Shown piece after piece: positions 37,466 through 46,571 of a stretch of 64,000 nucleotides of DNA. Origin of the DNA: UBA7803 sp040219935 (GTDB lineage Bacteria; Pseudomonadota; Gammaproteobacteria; Pseudomonadales; Azotimanducaceae); the NCBI GenBank assembly GCA_040219935.1, contig JAVJUA010000055.1, forward strand, positions 1 through 64,000. The letters run 5' to 3'. Within the stretch, counting starts at the first letter, position 1; each line of letters opens with the position of its first letter. The notes under the pieces are model-generated. The model searched no databases and was not told where the DNA came from. It was given only the letters and a program-made list of their open reading frames with translations. The position numbers and the translations under genes were made by a program.

Positions 37466-38644
37466 ATGTACAAGATCAGAACCTTCAACCAGATCGCCGT
37501 GCGCGGCCTCGATCGCTTTCCCCGCGATCAGTTCGAGGTGTCCAGCGACAGCCGCGACCCGCACGCCATCCTGCTGCGCAGTCATGCCCTGGACCCGGCG
37601 GATCTGAACACGGGCCTGCGCGCCGTGGCCCGCGCCGGCGCCGGCGTCAACAACGTGCCCGTGGAGGTCTGCACCGAGCGCGGCGTGGTGGTGTTCAACA
37701 CCCCGGGCGCCAACGCCAACTCGGTGAAGGAGCTGGTGCTGGCCGGCCTGCTGCTGGCATCGCGGGACGTGGTGGGCGGCATCGGCTTCGTCAGGTCGCT
37801 GGCCGGCATGAAGGACGAGGCCGAACTCGACGCCCGGGTCGAGGCCGAGAAGAAGCGCTTCAAGGGCCGTGAGCTGAAGGGGCGGTCGCTGGGCGTGGTG
37901 GGCCTGGGGGCCATCGGCTCGCTGGTGGCCCGATCGGCCCTCGACCTCGGCATGGAGGTGCTCGGCTTCGACCCCGCCATCTCCGTGGACGCGGCCTGGC
38001 GGCTGCCGTCGGAAGTGCGGCGCATGGAAAACCTGCCGAGCCTGTTCGCCCGCGCCGACTACGTCACCCTGCACGTGCCGCTGCTGCCGGATACCCGCGG
38101 CATGATCAACGATGCCAGCCTCAAGGTGTTCCGCCCCGGCTGCGTGCTGCTGAACTTCGCGCGCCAGCCCATCGTCGACGCGGCTGCGCTGCGCTCGGCG
38201 CTGGACGACGGCCGGGTGGCCCGCTACGTGGCCGACTTTCCGGTGCCGGAGCTGACCGATCATCCGAACGTGCTGCTGACCCCGCACCTGGGCGCCAGCA
38301 CCGACGAGGCCGAGGAAAACTGCGCGGTGATGGCGGCCGATCAGCTCGTCGAGTTCCTGCGCACCGGCAACGTCCGCAACAGCGTCAACTTTCCCACCGT
38401 GATCCTCGAGCCCGCCGGCGGCCACCGCCTGGCGGTCACCAACCGCAACGTTCCCGGGGTGCTGAACAAGGTGACTTCGGTGCTGGCGGAGCGTCAGATC
38501 AACGTCGTCGACATGATCAACAAGAGCCGCGGCGATGTGGCCTACAACCTGATCGACGTGGTGGATCCCCTGGATCAGACCACGGTCGACGCCATCTGCG
38601 GCATTCCCCACGTCATGAACGTGCGCGAGTTCCGCATGGCCTGA
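37466..38644 (+). CDS. serA: D-3-phosphoglycerate dehydrogenase
   Basis: SerA oxidises 3-phosphoglycerate, the first step of serine synthesis; serC is in the same window. The 392-residue protein has the NAD loop GVVGLGAIGSLVARSA (about residue 142), ARAGAGVNNVPVE, FARQPIVDAAAL with the active Arg region, and the catalytic His in LLTPHLGASTDEAEENC. The C-terminal 75 residues form an ACT domain (RNVPGVLNKVTSVLAERQIN), which suggests serine feedback. It is shorter than long-form SerA types with an intervening domain. Confidence 0.93.
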   Translation: MYKIRTFNQIAVRGLDRFPRDQFEVSSDSRDPHAILLRSHALDPADLNTGLRAVARAGAGVNNVPVEVCTERGVVVFNTPGANANSVKELVLAGLLLASRDVVGGIGFVRSLAGMKDEAELDARVEAEKKRFKGRELKGRSLGVVGLGAIGSLVARSALDLGMEVLGFDPAISVDAAWRLPSEVRRMENLPSLFARADYVTLHVPLLPDTRGMINDASLKVFRPGCVLLNFARQPIVDAAALRSALDDGRVARYVADFPVPELTDHPNVLLTPHLGASTDEAEENCAVMAADQLVEFLRTGNVRNSVNFPTVILEPAGGHRLAVTNRNVPGVLNKVTSVLAERQINVVDMINKSRGDVAYNLIDVVDPLDQTTVDAICGIPHVMNVREFRMA

Positions 38645-38653
38645 GCCTGGGGC

Positions 38654-40513
38654 TCAGTCGCCGGCGCCGTGCCGGAAGCCGCGGCGCGCCTGGCGGGTGC
38701 GGAAGCGCAGCGGCGACAGGGCGGCCTCGGCGGCCGTGTCCAGGGGCGGACAGTCGCCGCCGATCAGGGCGGTGACGCAGGCGGCGGCCAGGTGTGCCGA
38801 GACGTTGCCCGACGAGCCGTGCCCGGTGCTGACGTACAGCCCCGGGACCGGGCGCTCGGCGGCGTCGTAGAGCTGCCCCGCTACCGGGGCCCGATCCGAC
38901 GACACGGCCCGGGTGCCGCGGTGGCGCCCCTGCCAGGTGTGGGGATGGCCCTGGAGCTGCGCCAGGTTGGCAGTGCTGGCCTCGGCCTCCGGCCAGGGCT
39001 CGTATTCGTAGGTGGCACCCGCCGCCAGCAGCGCGCCCGCGGGCACCAGCGTGCCCGCGGGTACCAGATAGCCATTCCCCACCAGCGGCAGCGCCGGCGG
39101 CTGCGCCACCGCCACCAGGTCGATCTGCCCCTGCACCGGCGCGATCTCCAGGTAGCGCGCCGCCGCGAAGGCGTGCACGCCGGCACCGCAGGCGAGCACG
39201 CGGCAGCCGGCGTCGGTCCCTTCCGGCATGGCCGCCGGCATGGCCGCCGGCATGGCCTCCGGCACCACCTCGATGCCAGGGTGACTCAGCAGGCCGGCGG
39301 TCATGGCCGGCGTGTCCACCCGGCCACCGCCGGGCAGCCACAGGCAGCCCTCCGCCAGCGGCCAGCCAGCCAGCTCTCGGGCTTCTTCGGCGCTCACCAG
39401 CCGCAGCCAGGATCCCGACCCGGCGTAGCGGGCGGCCAGGGTCGCCAGGCGGTCGGGACCTTGGCCCGCGGCCGGGCGCTGCAGCACGCCGGTGGGCTCG
39501 AACCCGGCCAGGGTGCGGACCAGGTCGGCCGCGTACAGATAGCCGTGGCTGCGCAGCCCCGCCGCGGCGGAGCCGTCGGCCAGCAGCCGGCCGTGCAGCA
39601 CGGTCACCGGCAGCGCCGACCCCGCCGGCGGCCCGGCACTGGGGCCGCCATCCCAGACCCGCACCGCATGGCCGGCCCGGGCCAGATGCCAGGCGAGGCT
39701 GGCGCCGGCCAGGCCGGCGCCGGCCACGTCGACGCGGGCCGGCGGCTCGAAGCCGCGGCTGCCGCCCTCGGTCAGGGTGCCTGCCAGGGTCTCGCGTTTG
39801 TGGGGTCGCTGATCGACCCGGCGCATGGCGAAGCCGGCCGCGGTCAGGCCCCGCCGCACCCGGCCGGCGGCCGTGAACGTGGCCACCCGGGTACCCGGCC
39901 GGGACAGCGCCGGCAGCCGCGCCAGCAGGGCGTCGTCCCACATGGCCGGATTGCGGTCCGGGGCGAAGCCATCCAGGAACCAGGCGTCCATGGGCTGGCG
40001 TTGGCGATCGGCCAGGTCGGCGAGCCCGGCTGCGGCATCGCCCCACCACAGCGACAGGCAGATGCGGCCGTCCGCCAGCCAGCGCCGGTGCCAGCCGCGC
40101 AGGCGCGGCGGGTAGCGGTCGGCCAGCTCCGCGTAGATCGGGTGCGCGGCGGCGCGGGCGCGGGCGATGACGGCGAAGTCGGCGGCGTCCAGCGGCGCCG
40201 CCTCGACGCTCAGGAAGTGCAGGCGGGCGCCGGCGTCCAGGCAGCGCTGGGCGGCGACGGCGAAGTTCAGGCCGGAGCCGAAGCCGAGCTCGCCGATGCG
40301 CACCGGCCAGCGCCCGCTGCCGCGCTCGGCCGCCAGCTCGGCGATGCCGCAGGGTCCGAGGAACACCCGCTGCACCTCGGCGGCGCCGTCGGCGGCGTGG
40401 TAGATGTCCGAGAAGTCGAGGGAGTAGGGCTGGTCCGCCGCATAGCGGATGCGGGCCGCCGGCAGCACCGGGTCGGCGTCTGCGGGCGCGGGCCCCGGCG
40501 GCGGCTCAGCCAT
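38654..40513 (-). CDS. mnmC: Bifunctional tRNA mnm5s2U34 enzyme MnmC
   Basis: MnmC finishes the wobble uridine in certain tRNAs: a C-terminal FAD oxidase removes the carboxymethyl group and an N-terminal methyltransferase adds the methyl. The 619-residue protein shows the methyltransferase SAM loop (RIGELGFGSGLNFAVAAQ) and DAWFLDGFAPDRNPAMW, then the FAD loop VDVAGAGLAGASLAWHLAR (about residue 255) and GHGSSGNVSAHLAAA at the end. Within the oxidase part, a 12-base unit repeats (residues AMPAAMPAAMPEG, about 39226-39260). ATG 40513 overlaps the sseA stop by 8 bases. Confidence 0.93.
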   Translation of the reverse strand: MAEPPPGPAPADADPVLPAARIRYAADQPYSLDFSDIYHAADGAAEVQRVFLGPCGIAELAAERGSGRWPVRIGELGFGSGLNFAVAAQRCLDAGARLHFLSVEAAPLDAADFAVIARARAAAHPIYAELADRYPPRLRGWHRRWLADGRICLSLWWGDAAAGLADLADRQRQPMDAWFLDGFAPDRNPAMWDDALLARLPALSRPGTRVATFTAAGRVRRGLTAAGFAMRRVDQRPHKRETLAGTLTEGGSRGFEPPARVDVAGAGLAGASLAWHLARAGHAVRVWDGGPSAGPPAGSALPVTVLHGRLLADGSAAAGLRSHGYLYAADLVRTLAGFEPTGVLQRPAAGQGPDRLATLAARYAGSGSWLRLVSAEEARELAGWPLAEGCLWLPGGGRVDTPAMTAGLLSHPGIEVVPEAMPAAMPAAMPEGTDAGCRVLACGAGVHAFAAARYLEIAPVQGQIDLVAVAQPPALPLVGNGYLVPAGTLVPAGALLAAGATYEYEPWPEAEASTANLAQLQGHPHTWQGRHRGTRAVSSDRAPVAGQLYDAAERPVPGLYVSTGHGSSGNVSAHLAAACVTALIGGDCPPLDTAAEAALSPLRFRTRQARRGFRHGAGD

Positions 40514-41327
40514 CGCCGGTGGCCACCGGGCGCCCGGGATCGCGGAGCCACTCGCTCCAGCTTCCCGGGTAGAGCACGGGCTCGGGCCGGCCGGCGATGC
40601 GCATGGCCAGCACGTTGTGGGCGGCGGTGACGCCGGAGCCGCAGTAGCAGACCACGTCATCAGGCAGCTTGTCGAACCGGGCGGCCAGCTCCGCGGCCGG
40701 GCGGAAGCGGCCGTCGCTGCCCAGGTTCTCCTGGAACGGCAGGCACACGGCCCCGGGGATGTGCCCCGCCACCGGGTCGATGGGCTCCTCGGCGCCGCTG
40801 AAGCGGGCGCGCGAGCGGGCATCCACCAGCACCCGGCTGTCCAGGGCCGACAGCAGGGCCGGCGCGTCGATGCTGCGGGTCAGCGCGGGGCGGATGGAGA
40901 AGTTGCCCGGTTCCACCACCGGATGGGCCTGGCTGAGCGGCCCGCGCCACGCTGCCAGGCCGCCATCCAGCACCGCCACCGCGGCGTGTCCGAGCCAGCG
41001 CGCGCACCACCAGGCGCGGGCGGCGAAGGCGCCGCCGGCGTCGTCGTAGACGACGATCTGGTCGCCGTCGTTCACGCCCCAGGCGCGAAACCGGTCGCGC
41101 AGGAACGCCGGATCCGGCAGCGGGTGGCGGCCGCCGGCCCCCGGGGGCGCCGCGAAGTCGGCATCGAGGCTGGCGTACAGCGCGCCGGGCAGATGGCCTT
41201 CGGCATAGGCGCGGGGACCGAACTCGGGGTCGCCCAGACGGCTGCGGCAGTCGAGGATGCGGAACGCGTCCGGCCGGGCCGCCACGGCGTCGGCGTCGAT
41301 CAGGGTGGTGTAGGGGTTGGCAGCCAT
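40506..41327 (-). CDS. sseA: 3-mercaptopyruvate/thiosulfate sulfurtransferase
   Basis: The 273-residue protein has two rhodanese domains and the catalytic Cys loop CYCGSGVTAAHNVLA in the second. CGSGV is the form seen in 3-mercaptopyruvate sulfurtransferases, so SseA is the likely identity. The N-terminal domain shows ILDCRSRLGDPEFG and GHLPGALY. ATG 41327 (MAANPYTTLID) has GGAG 9 bases upstream; a longer in-frame start at 41372 lacks such a site. It is likely cotranscribed with mnmC, a plausible link as both touch sulfur-bearing tRNA chemistry, though this is inference. Confidence 0.9.
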   Translation of the reverse strand: MAANPYTTLIDADAVAARPDAFRILDCRSRLGDPEFGPRAYAEGHLPGALYASLDADFAAPPGAGGRHPLPDPAFLRDRFRAWGVNDGDQIVVYDDAGGAFAARAWWCARWLGHAAVAVLDGGLAAWRGPLSQAHPVVEPGNFSIRPALTRSIDAPALLSALDSRVLVDARSRARFSGAEEPIDPVAGHIPGAVCLPFQENLGSDGRFRPAAELAARFDKLPDDVVCYCGSGVTAAHNVLAMRIAGRPEPVLYPGSWSEWLRDPGRPVATGDG

Positions 41328-41536
41328 GAGCAACACTCCGGTGCAGAGGGCGATCGGGATGACCCCGGTCACAGGAACGGGCCATGATAGCGGCTAAACT
41401 TTTTGCCATCTGCCTACTCTAAACGGGTGCTTCAGACCTTGATCCCGCCGGTGGTTTTTTGCGGGCGTTGTTGTCAGAATGCGCCCGTTCGCATACCGGG
41501 TACGGCTCGCCGCACCCGCACAGGAGACTGCATCTA

Positions 41537-42739
41537 GTGAATCTGTTTCTCGATTGGCTCGCCCACGGCGTGTGGGGATTGTCCGCTCTGCAGATGATCG
41601 CCATCACCCTGATCCTCACCCACATCACCATCGTTGCCGTCACCGTCTACCTGCATCGCCACTCGGCGCATCGGGCGGTGGAGCTGCATCCGGTGCTGAA
41701 GCACTTCTTCCGGTTCTGGCTGTGGATGACCACGGGCATGAACACCAAGGAGTGGACGGCCATTCATCGCAAGCACCATGCCACCTGCGAAACCGCGGAA
41801 GACCCGCACAGCCCGCAGGTGCAGGGCATCAGGAAGATCTTCTGGCAGGGGGCCGAGGTCTACCGCGCCGCCGCCGTGCCCGAGACGCTGGAGCGCTACG
41901 GCGCCGGTTGCCCCGACGACTGGATGGAGCGCAACGTCTACTCCCGCTTCACCGTGCTCGGCGTCAGCCTGATGCTGATCATCAACGTCGCCCTGTTCGG
42001 CGCCCTCGGCCTGACCGTATGGGCCGTGCAGATGATGTGGATTCCGGTCACCGCGGCCGGCGTCATCAACGGCATCGGCCACTACTGGGGCTATCGCAAC
42101 TTCGAGTGCCACGACGCCGCGCGCAACATCGTGCCGTGGGGCATCGTCATCGGCGGCGAAGAGCTGCACAACAATCATCACACCTATCCCAACTCGGCCA
42201 AGCTGTCGCAGAAGCCGTGGGAGTTCGACATCGGCTGGATGTACATCCGCATCTTCGAGATGCTGGGCCTCGCCAAGGCGCGCAGCACCGGGCCGGTGGT
42301 GGCTCAGGTGCCCGGCAAGAGCACGCTGGACACGGACACCGCCTGGGCAGTGCTGAACGACCGTTTCCGGGTCATGGCCAAGTACTCCAAGACCGTGGTC
42401 GGGCCGCTGGTGGAGCAGGAGCTCACCCGCGCCGGCAACGTGCGCCGCAGCGTGGTGCGCGCCACTCGCCGCATCCTCTGCCGCGACGACTCGCTGGTGG
42501 ACGACCAGGGCAAGCACCAGATCAACGAGATTCTCGATGCCAGCCCGCGGCTGCAGACCATCTACGAGTTCAAGCAGCGCCTGCAGGGCGTGTGGGCGAA
42601 GCGCAGCGCCGGTGCCGAAGAGCTGCTCTCCGAGCTCAAGCAGTGGTGCGTGGACGCCGAAGCAACCGGCATTCAGGCGCTGAAGGACTTCGTCGAAGAG
42701 ATTCGCAGCTACTCCATGCCGAAGCTGGCCCGGGCCTGA
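41537..42739 (+). CDS. Membrane fatty acid (delta-9 type) desaturase
   Basis: The 400-residue membrane enzyme inserts a double bond into an acyl chain using a di-iron centre. Histidine boxes are HRHSAH (about 35), HRKHH (about 75) and HNNHH (about 215), with hydrophobic helices before and between. The C-terminal about 130 residues after the desaturase core are soluble and helical. GTG 41537 is chosen since AGGAG precedes it by about 11 bases and the protein then starts with NLFLDWLAHGVW. -10-like CAGAAT followed by GCGCCC lies at 41475-41480. Acyl substrate is unknown. Confidence 0.9.
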   Translation: MNLFLDWLAHGVWGLSALQMIAITLILTHITIVAVTVYLHRHSAHRAVELHPVLKHFFRFWLWMTTGMNTKEWTAIHRKHHATCETAEDPHSPQVQGIRKIFWQGAEVYRAAAVPETLERYGAGCPDDWMERNVYSRFTVLGVSLMLIINVALFGALGLTVWAVQMMWIPVTAAGVINGIGHYWGYRNFECHDAARNIVPWGIVIGGEELHNNHHTYPNSAKLSQKPWEFDIGWMYIRIFEMLGLAKARSTGPVVAQVPGKSTLDTDTAWAVLNDRFRVMAKYSKTVVGPLVEQELTRAGNVRRSVVRATRRILCRDDSLVDDQGKHQINEILDASPRLQTIYEFKQRLQGVWAKRSAGAEELLSELKQWCVDAEATGIQALKDFVEEIRSYSMPKLARA

Positions 42740-42750
42740 GGCCCGGCGCC

Positions 42751-42777
42751 GCACCGCCGCGGTTGCCGCGGCGGTGC
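42751..42777. terminator. Strong hairpin between convergent desaturase and argS
   Basis: A perfect 12-base stem (GCACCGCCGCGG and complement) with a 3-base loop lies in the 45-base gap between the two stops. There is no T-run on either strand, so it may stop both transcripts by structure or merely protect ends. Confidence 0.6.
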
Positions 42778-42784
42778 CCCCGCC

Positions 42785-44488
42785 CTACATCCGTTCCACC
42801 GTTTCGATACCCAGCAGGTTGAGGCCCGTGCGCACGGTGTCTGCCGTGCGCCGGCACAGCAGCAGCCGGCTGTCGCGCACGGCCGGTTCGGCGTTGAGGA
42901 TCGGGCAGGCTTCGTAGAAGCGCATGAACAGGGTGGCCAGCTCGTACAGGTAGCCGCACAGGTAGTGGGGCAGCCCATCCGCCGCCACCTGCTCCAGCGT
43001 CTCCTGCAGCCGCAGCAGCATCACACTCAGGGCATGCTCCGCCGGCTCGCTGATCACCACCGTGCCCTGCAGGGCGGCCTCGTCGATGCCGCCGCGGCGG
43101 AACACGCTGCGGATGCGGGTGTAGGCGTAGAGCAGGTAGGGGGCCGTGTTGCCGTCGAACGACAGCATCTGGTCCCAATCGAACACGTAGTCGCTGGTGC
43201 GGTTCTTCGACAGGTCGGCGTACTTCACGGCGCCGATGCCGACCACGCGGGCGATGGCGCGGCGCTCGTCGTCGGCCAGCTCCGGGTTCTTGGCCGTGAC
43301 CACGGCGAGGGCGCGCGACTCGGCCTCGTCGAGCAGCTCGGCCAGCTTCACCACCTCACCGGCCCGGGTGCGGAACGGCTTGCCGTCCGCGCCCAGCATG
43401 GTGCCGAACGGATAGTGCTCGAGCGTCATGCCGGCGCGGCCGAAGCCGGCGCGCTCGGCCACCGCGAACATGTGCCGGAAGTGCAGCGCCTGGCGCGCGT
43501 CGGTGAAGTACATCACCCGGTCGGCGGCCAGGTTGCGGGCGCGATGGCGCACCGCGGCCAGGTCGGTGGTGGCGTACAGGTAGCCGCCGTCCGACTTCTG
43601 CACGATCAGCGGCAGCGGCGCCCCGTCCTTGCCGGTGAACTCGTCGAGAAACACGCAGCGGGCGCCTTCCGATTCGGTGAGCAGGCCGGCGGCGTCGAGG
43701 TCGGCGATCACGGCGTCCAGATCGTCGTTGTAGGCGCTCTCGGCCATCACGTGTTCGGGCCGCAGGGTGGCGCCGAGGCGATCGTAGATGGCCTGGCAGT
43801 GGGACAGGGAGATGTCGATGAAGCGCTGCCAGCGGGCGCGGATGTCGGCATCGCCCCGCTGCAGCCCCACCACCATGCGCCGGGCCCGCTCGGCGAACGC
43901 GGCATCGTCGTCGAAGCGGGCCTTGGCCGCCCGGTAGAACGACTCCAGGTCCGAGAGCAGCTCGGAGTCGCTGCCGGTCTCGTCGAGGAAGGCGATCAGC
44001 ATGCCGAACTGGGTGCCCCAGTCGCCGACGTGATTCTGGCGGATGACCCGGTGCCCGAGCGCTTCCAGCACCCGAGCCACGGCGTCGCCGATAATGGTGC
44101 TGCGCAGGTGGCCGACGTGCATTTCCTTGGCCAGGTTCGGACTCGAGTAGTCCACCACCACGGTCTGCGCTGCCGGGGCGGCCTCGATCAGGCCGTCGGC
44201 GGCGAGCCGGGTGGCCAGAAAGGCGTCGTCGACGGTGATGTTGATGAAGCCGGGGCCGGCGATCTCGAGCCTGGCGGCCACGCCGTCGAGATCGGCGGCG
44301 TCGACCACGCGTTGCGCCAGCTGGCGGGGATTGCCGCGCGCGCGCTTGGCGGCGCCCATCACCCCGTTGGCCTGGTAGTCACCGAACTCGGGGCGGGCGG
44401 CCGGCTGCACCACGGCGCCGGCCTCGGCACCGGCGGCCGCGGTGAGGGCGGCGCTCAGGCGCTCGTCGAGCAGGCGCTTCAGGTTCAT
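42785..44488 (-). CDS. argS: Arginyl-tRNA synthetase
   Basis: ArgS charges tRNA-Arg. The 567-residue class I enzyme has the N-terminal Add1 domain (about 1-110), the HIGH motif as HVGHLRSTIIGDAVARVLEA, the GDWGTQFGMLIAF region and the C-terminal DALR anticodon-binding domain (VFRRGGIDEAALQ onward). As in most ArgS proteins, a canonical KMSKS is not obvious. ATG 44488 (MNLKRLLDERLSAAL). It lies 10 bases after the cold-shock-domain gene upstream. Confidence 0.97.
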   Translation of the reverse strand: MNLKRLLDERLSAALTAAAGAEAGAVVQPAARPEFGDYQANGVMGAAKRARGNPRQLAQRVVDAADLDGVAARLEIAGPGFINITVDDAFLATRLAADGLIEAAPAAQTVVVDYSSPNLAKEMHVGHLRSTIIGDAVARVLEALGHRVIRQNHVGDWGTQFGMLIAFLDETGSDSELLSDLESFYRAAKARFDDDAAFAERARRMVVGLQRGDADIRARWQRFIDISLSHCQAIYDRLGATLRPEHVMAESAYNDDLDAVIADLDAAGLLTESEGARCVFLDEFTGKDGAPLPLIVQKSDGGYLYATTDLAAVRHRARNLAADRVMYFTDARQALHFRHMFAVAERAGFGRAGMTLEHYPFGTMLGADGKPFRTRAGEVVKLAELLDEAESRALAVVTAKNPELADDERRAIARVVGIGAVKYADLSKNRTSDYVFDWDQMLSFDGNTAPYLLYAYTRIRSVFRRGGIDEAALQGTVVISEPAEHALSVMLLRLQETLEQVAADGLPHYLCGYLYELATLFMRFYEACPILNAEPAVRDSRLLLCRRTADTVRTGLNLLGIETVERM

Positions 44489-44498
44489 GGCCGAGCGG

Positions 44499-45116
44499 CT
44501 ACGCCTCGTCGGCGGGGACCACGTCCTCCGCCTGCAGGCCCTTGTCGCGCTCGGCGACCAGGAAGGTCACGGCCTGGCCGTCGCGCAGCGCCGGACGCCG
44601 CCGCTCGTCGCCTTCGCCGGTGGCGCGGATGGAGCGCTGGTGCACGAAGATCTCCTCGCCGGAATCGCGGATTACGAAGCCGAAGCCCTTGGTACGGTTG
44701 AACCACTTCACCGTGCCGGACTCGCGGGGGCCGGTCGGCGCGGGTTCGTTCCGGGCAGGCCGGTCGTCCCGGGCGGGTCGCTCGTTCCGAGCAGGCCGCT
44801 CGTTCCGAGCGGGGCGCTCGTCCCGAACGGGTTGGTCGTTCCGGGCAGGCCGATCGCCGCGGGGGGCGCGGTCGCGGCGGCCGCCGTCGTCGCCACGGGC
44901 AGCCTGGCGCTCGCGCTGCGGTCCCTGTCCCCGGGCGGCGGCGCCGGCCGTGGCACGTCCCGCCAGGCGCAGGTTGAGCAGTCCCGCGCAGAAGATGGCG
45001 ACGAAGCACAGGATCAGCAGCGCCGTGTACTGGCCGGGCCACAGCCGGGTGAACAGTTCGGTGACCACCGCTGCGAAAAACAGCGCGCTGGCAGCGGCGA
45101 CGAGCAGGGTTCTCAT
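44499..45116 (-). CDS. Membrane-anchored cold-shock-domain protein
   Basis: The 205-residue protein has two N-terminal hydrophobic helices (about 3-22 and 29-50), then about 75 residues rich in Arg, Asp, Gly, Asn and Pro with the repeated unit RPARNE or RPARDD, and a C-terminal cold-shock domain (about 130-203). The domain keeps the nucleic-acid-binding motifs KGFGFV (RNP1) and IFVHQ (RNP2) after GTVKWFNRT. So a single-strand RNA/DNA-binding domain would be tethered to the inner membrane on a flexible basic arm. ATG 45116 begins MRTLLVAAASA. It lies 10 bases before argS, suggesting cotranscription. Function is unknown. Confidence 0.85.
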   Translation of the reverse strand: MRTLLVAAASALFFAAVVTELFTRLWPGQYTALLILCFVAIFCAGLLNLRLAGRATAGAAARGQGPQRERQAARGDDGGRRDRAPRGDRPARNDQPVRDERPARNERPARNERPARDDRPARNEPAPTGPRESGTVKWFNRTKGFGFVIRDSGEEIFVHQRSIRATGEGDERRRPALRDGQAVTFLVAERDKGLQAEDVVPADEA

Positions 45117-45189
45117 GATGACGTCCGGTAAAAGGCGGGCATGATACAGAACCAGCCGCTGCCGTGTGAACGCCGCTGGTCCGGAAAAG

Positions 45190-45780
45190 CTACGGCAGCC
45201 GTCTGGCGCTCTCGATGACCACCGGTGCTTCCGGCACGCCGACCATGCCGGCACGGCGGCCGGTGTCCACCAGCTCGATGTCGGTGACCACGTCCATGCC
45301 GCCCACCACCCGGGCGAACACGGTGTAGCCGGGCTGCCCCGGCGTGGCGTCCAGATGGGCGTTGTCGTTGACGTTGATGAAGAACTGGCTGTCGGCGGAG
45401 TCGGGGTCGGCCAGCCGCGCCATGGCGACGGTGCCGCGCACGTTCTTCAGCCCGTTGAACGACTCGTTGGCCACGGTGCCGGGCGGCTCCCGGTAGGCCA
45501 TGGCGGCGTCGTAACCGCCGGCCTGAATCACGAAGTTGGCAATGACCCGGTGGAAGATCAGGCCGTCATAGAAGCCGTCGTCCACCAGACGCAGGAAGTT
45601 GGCCACGGTGCGCGGCGCGCGGTCGGGCAGCAGCTCCAGGTCGATGACGCCCACGCTGGTGGTCAGCCGTACCCGCGGCGCCGCCTCCTCGTCGGCCGCG
45701 CTGACGGCCGTGCCGGGCATGAGCGCAGTCAGCAGCAGGGCGGTGAGCGACCAGAGTTGGATGCGCGCCGGGAAATTCAT
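45190..45780 (-). CDS. ppiA: Periplasmic peptidyl-prolyl isomerase (cyclophilin)
   Basis: The 196-residue protein has a signal peptide (LWSLTALLLTALMPGTAVSA) and a cyclophilin domain with FLRLVDDGFYDGLIFHRVI, FVIQAGGYD and DSADSQFFINVNDN. It would speed folding of exported proteins. The key Arg in FHRVI is present. ATG 45780 overlaps the pdxJ stop by 4 bases. PpiA is preferred to PpiB because of the signal peptide; the symbol is by analogy. Confidence 0.87.
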   Translation of the reverse strand: MNFPARIQLWSLTALLLTALMPGTAVSAADEEAAPRVRLTTSVGVIDLELLPDRAPRTVANFLRLVDDGFYDGLIFHRVIANFVIQAGGYDAAMAYREPPGTVANESFNGLKNVRGTVAMARLADPDSADSQFFINVNDNAHLDATPGQPGYTVFARVVGGMDVVTDIELVDTGRRAGMVGVPEAPVVIESARRLP

Positions 45781-46571
45781 GTCGTCTTGGCTCTCTCGAG
45801 GATGGCGAGGTAGGCGCGAACGGCGGCGTCCAGGCCCATGTCCAGGGCGTCGCTGATCAGCGCGTGGCCGATGGACACCTCCGCCACCTCGCCGATGCGG
45901 GCGAACAGCGGCAGGTTGGCGAGGTCGAGGTCGTGGCCGGCGTTCACGCCCAGGCCGATGCCGACGGCGTGCCGGGCGGCGTCCCGGAAGCGGGCCCACA
46001 CCGTCTGCGCCTCGGCGTGGTCGGGGCCCAGACGCCAGACCGTGGCCGCGTAGGGCCCGGTGTACAGCTCGATGCGGTCGGCGCCGCAGGCCCGGGCCCG
46101 GTCGATCTGGGCCGGGTCCGGGTCCATGAACAGGCTCACCCGGGCGCCCAGGGCCTGATAGCGGGCGATGGCGTCCTCGAGCCGGGCCGTATCCCCGCTC
46201 AGGTCCCAGCCGTGGTCGGAGGTGAGCTGATCGTCGCCGTCGGGCACCAGGGTCACCTGATGGGGCCTGGCCGACTCGATCAGGGCGTCGAAGCCCGGGT
46301 AGCCGCCGTCGGCAGCGGCCCGGTCCCTGGGGCCGGCGAACGGGTTGCCCTCGATGTTGTACTCGATGCCGGCGTGGTCCCGGATCAGGGCGGCGAGGTC
46401 GGCCACGTCGGCAGGCCGGATGTGACGGCGGTCGGGGCGCGGATGCGCGGTCAGGCCGGCGGCGCCGGCGGCGATCACGGTGCGGCCGGCCCTGACCACG
46501 CTCGGCGTCTGCCCCAGGCGCGAGTTGCGCACCAGGGCCACCTTGTTCAGGTTGACGCTGAGAACCGTCAC
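45777..46571 (-). CDS. pdxJ: Pyridoxine 5'-phosphate synthase
   Basis: PdxJ joins 1-deoxyxylulose 5-phosphate and aminoacetone phosphate to make vitamin B6. The 264-residue TIM-barrel enzyme has LSVNLNKVALVRNSRLG, AGLTAHPRPDRRHIR, NIEGNPF, QVTLVPDGDDQLTSDHGWD and GIGLGVNAGHDLDL, with the conserved HIGH-like end VSIGHALISDAL. It overlaps the SH3 gene upstream and ppiA downstream by 4 bases each. The family usually has VALLRNAR and E in LNKVALLR; small changes only. Confidence 0.95.
   Translation of the reverse strand: MTVLSVNLNKVALVRNSRLGQTPSVVRAGRTVIAAGAAGLTAHPRPDRRHIRPADVADLAALIRDHAGIEYNIEGNPFAGPRDRAAADGGYPGFDALIESARPHQVTLVPDGDDQLTSDHGWDLSGDTARLEDAIARYQALGARVSLFMDPDPAQIDRARACGADRIELYTGPYAATVWRLGPDHAEAQTVWARFRDAARHAVGIGLGVNAGHDLDLANLPLFARIGEVAEVSIGHALISDALDMGLDAAVRAYLAILERAKTT

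Noticed and set aside
36131..38611. 826-codon minus-strand open frame over murG and serA
   Set aside because: It is antisense to two clear genes and shows no domain.
44760..44850. Regularly spaced repeats that might be a CRISPR array
   Set aside because: The repeats are in frame with a conserved protein and code for RPARNE-type units; there are no unique spacers.
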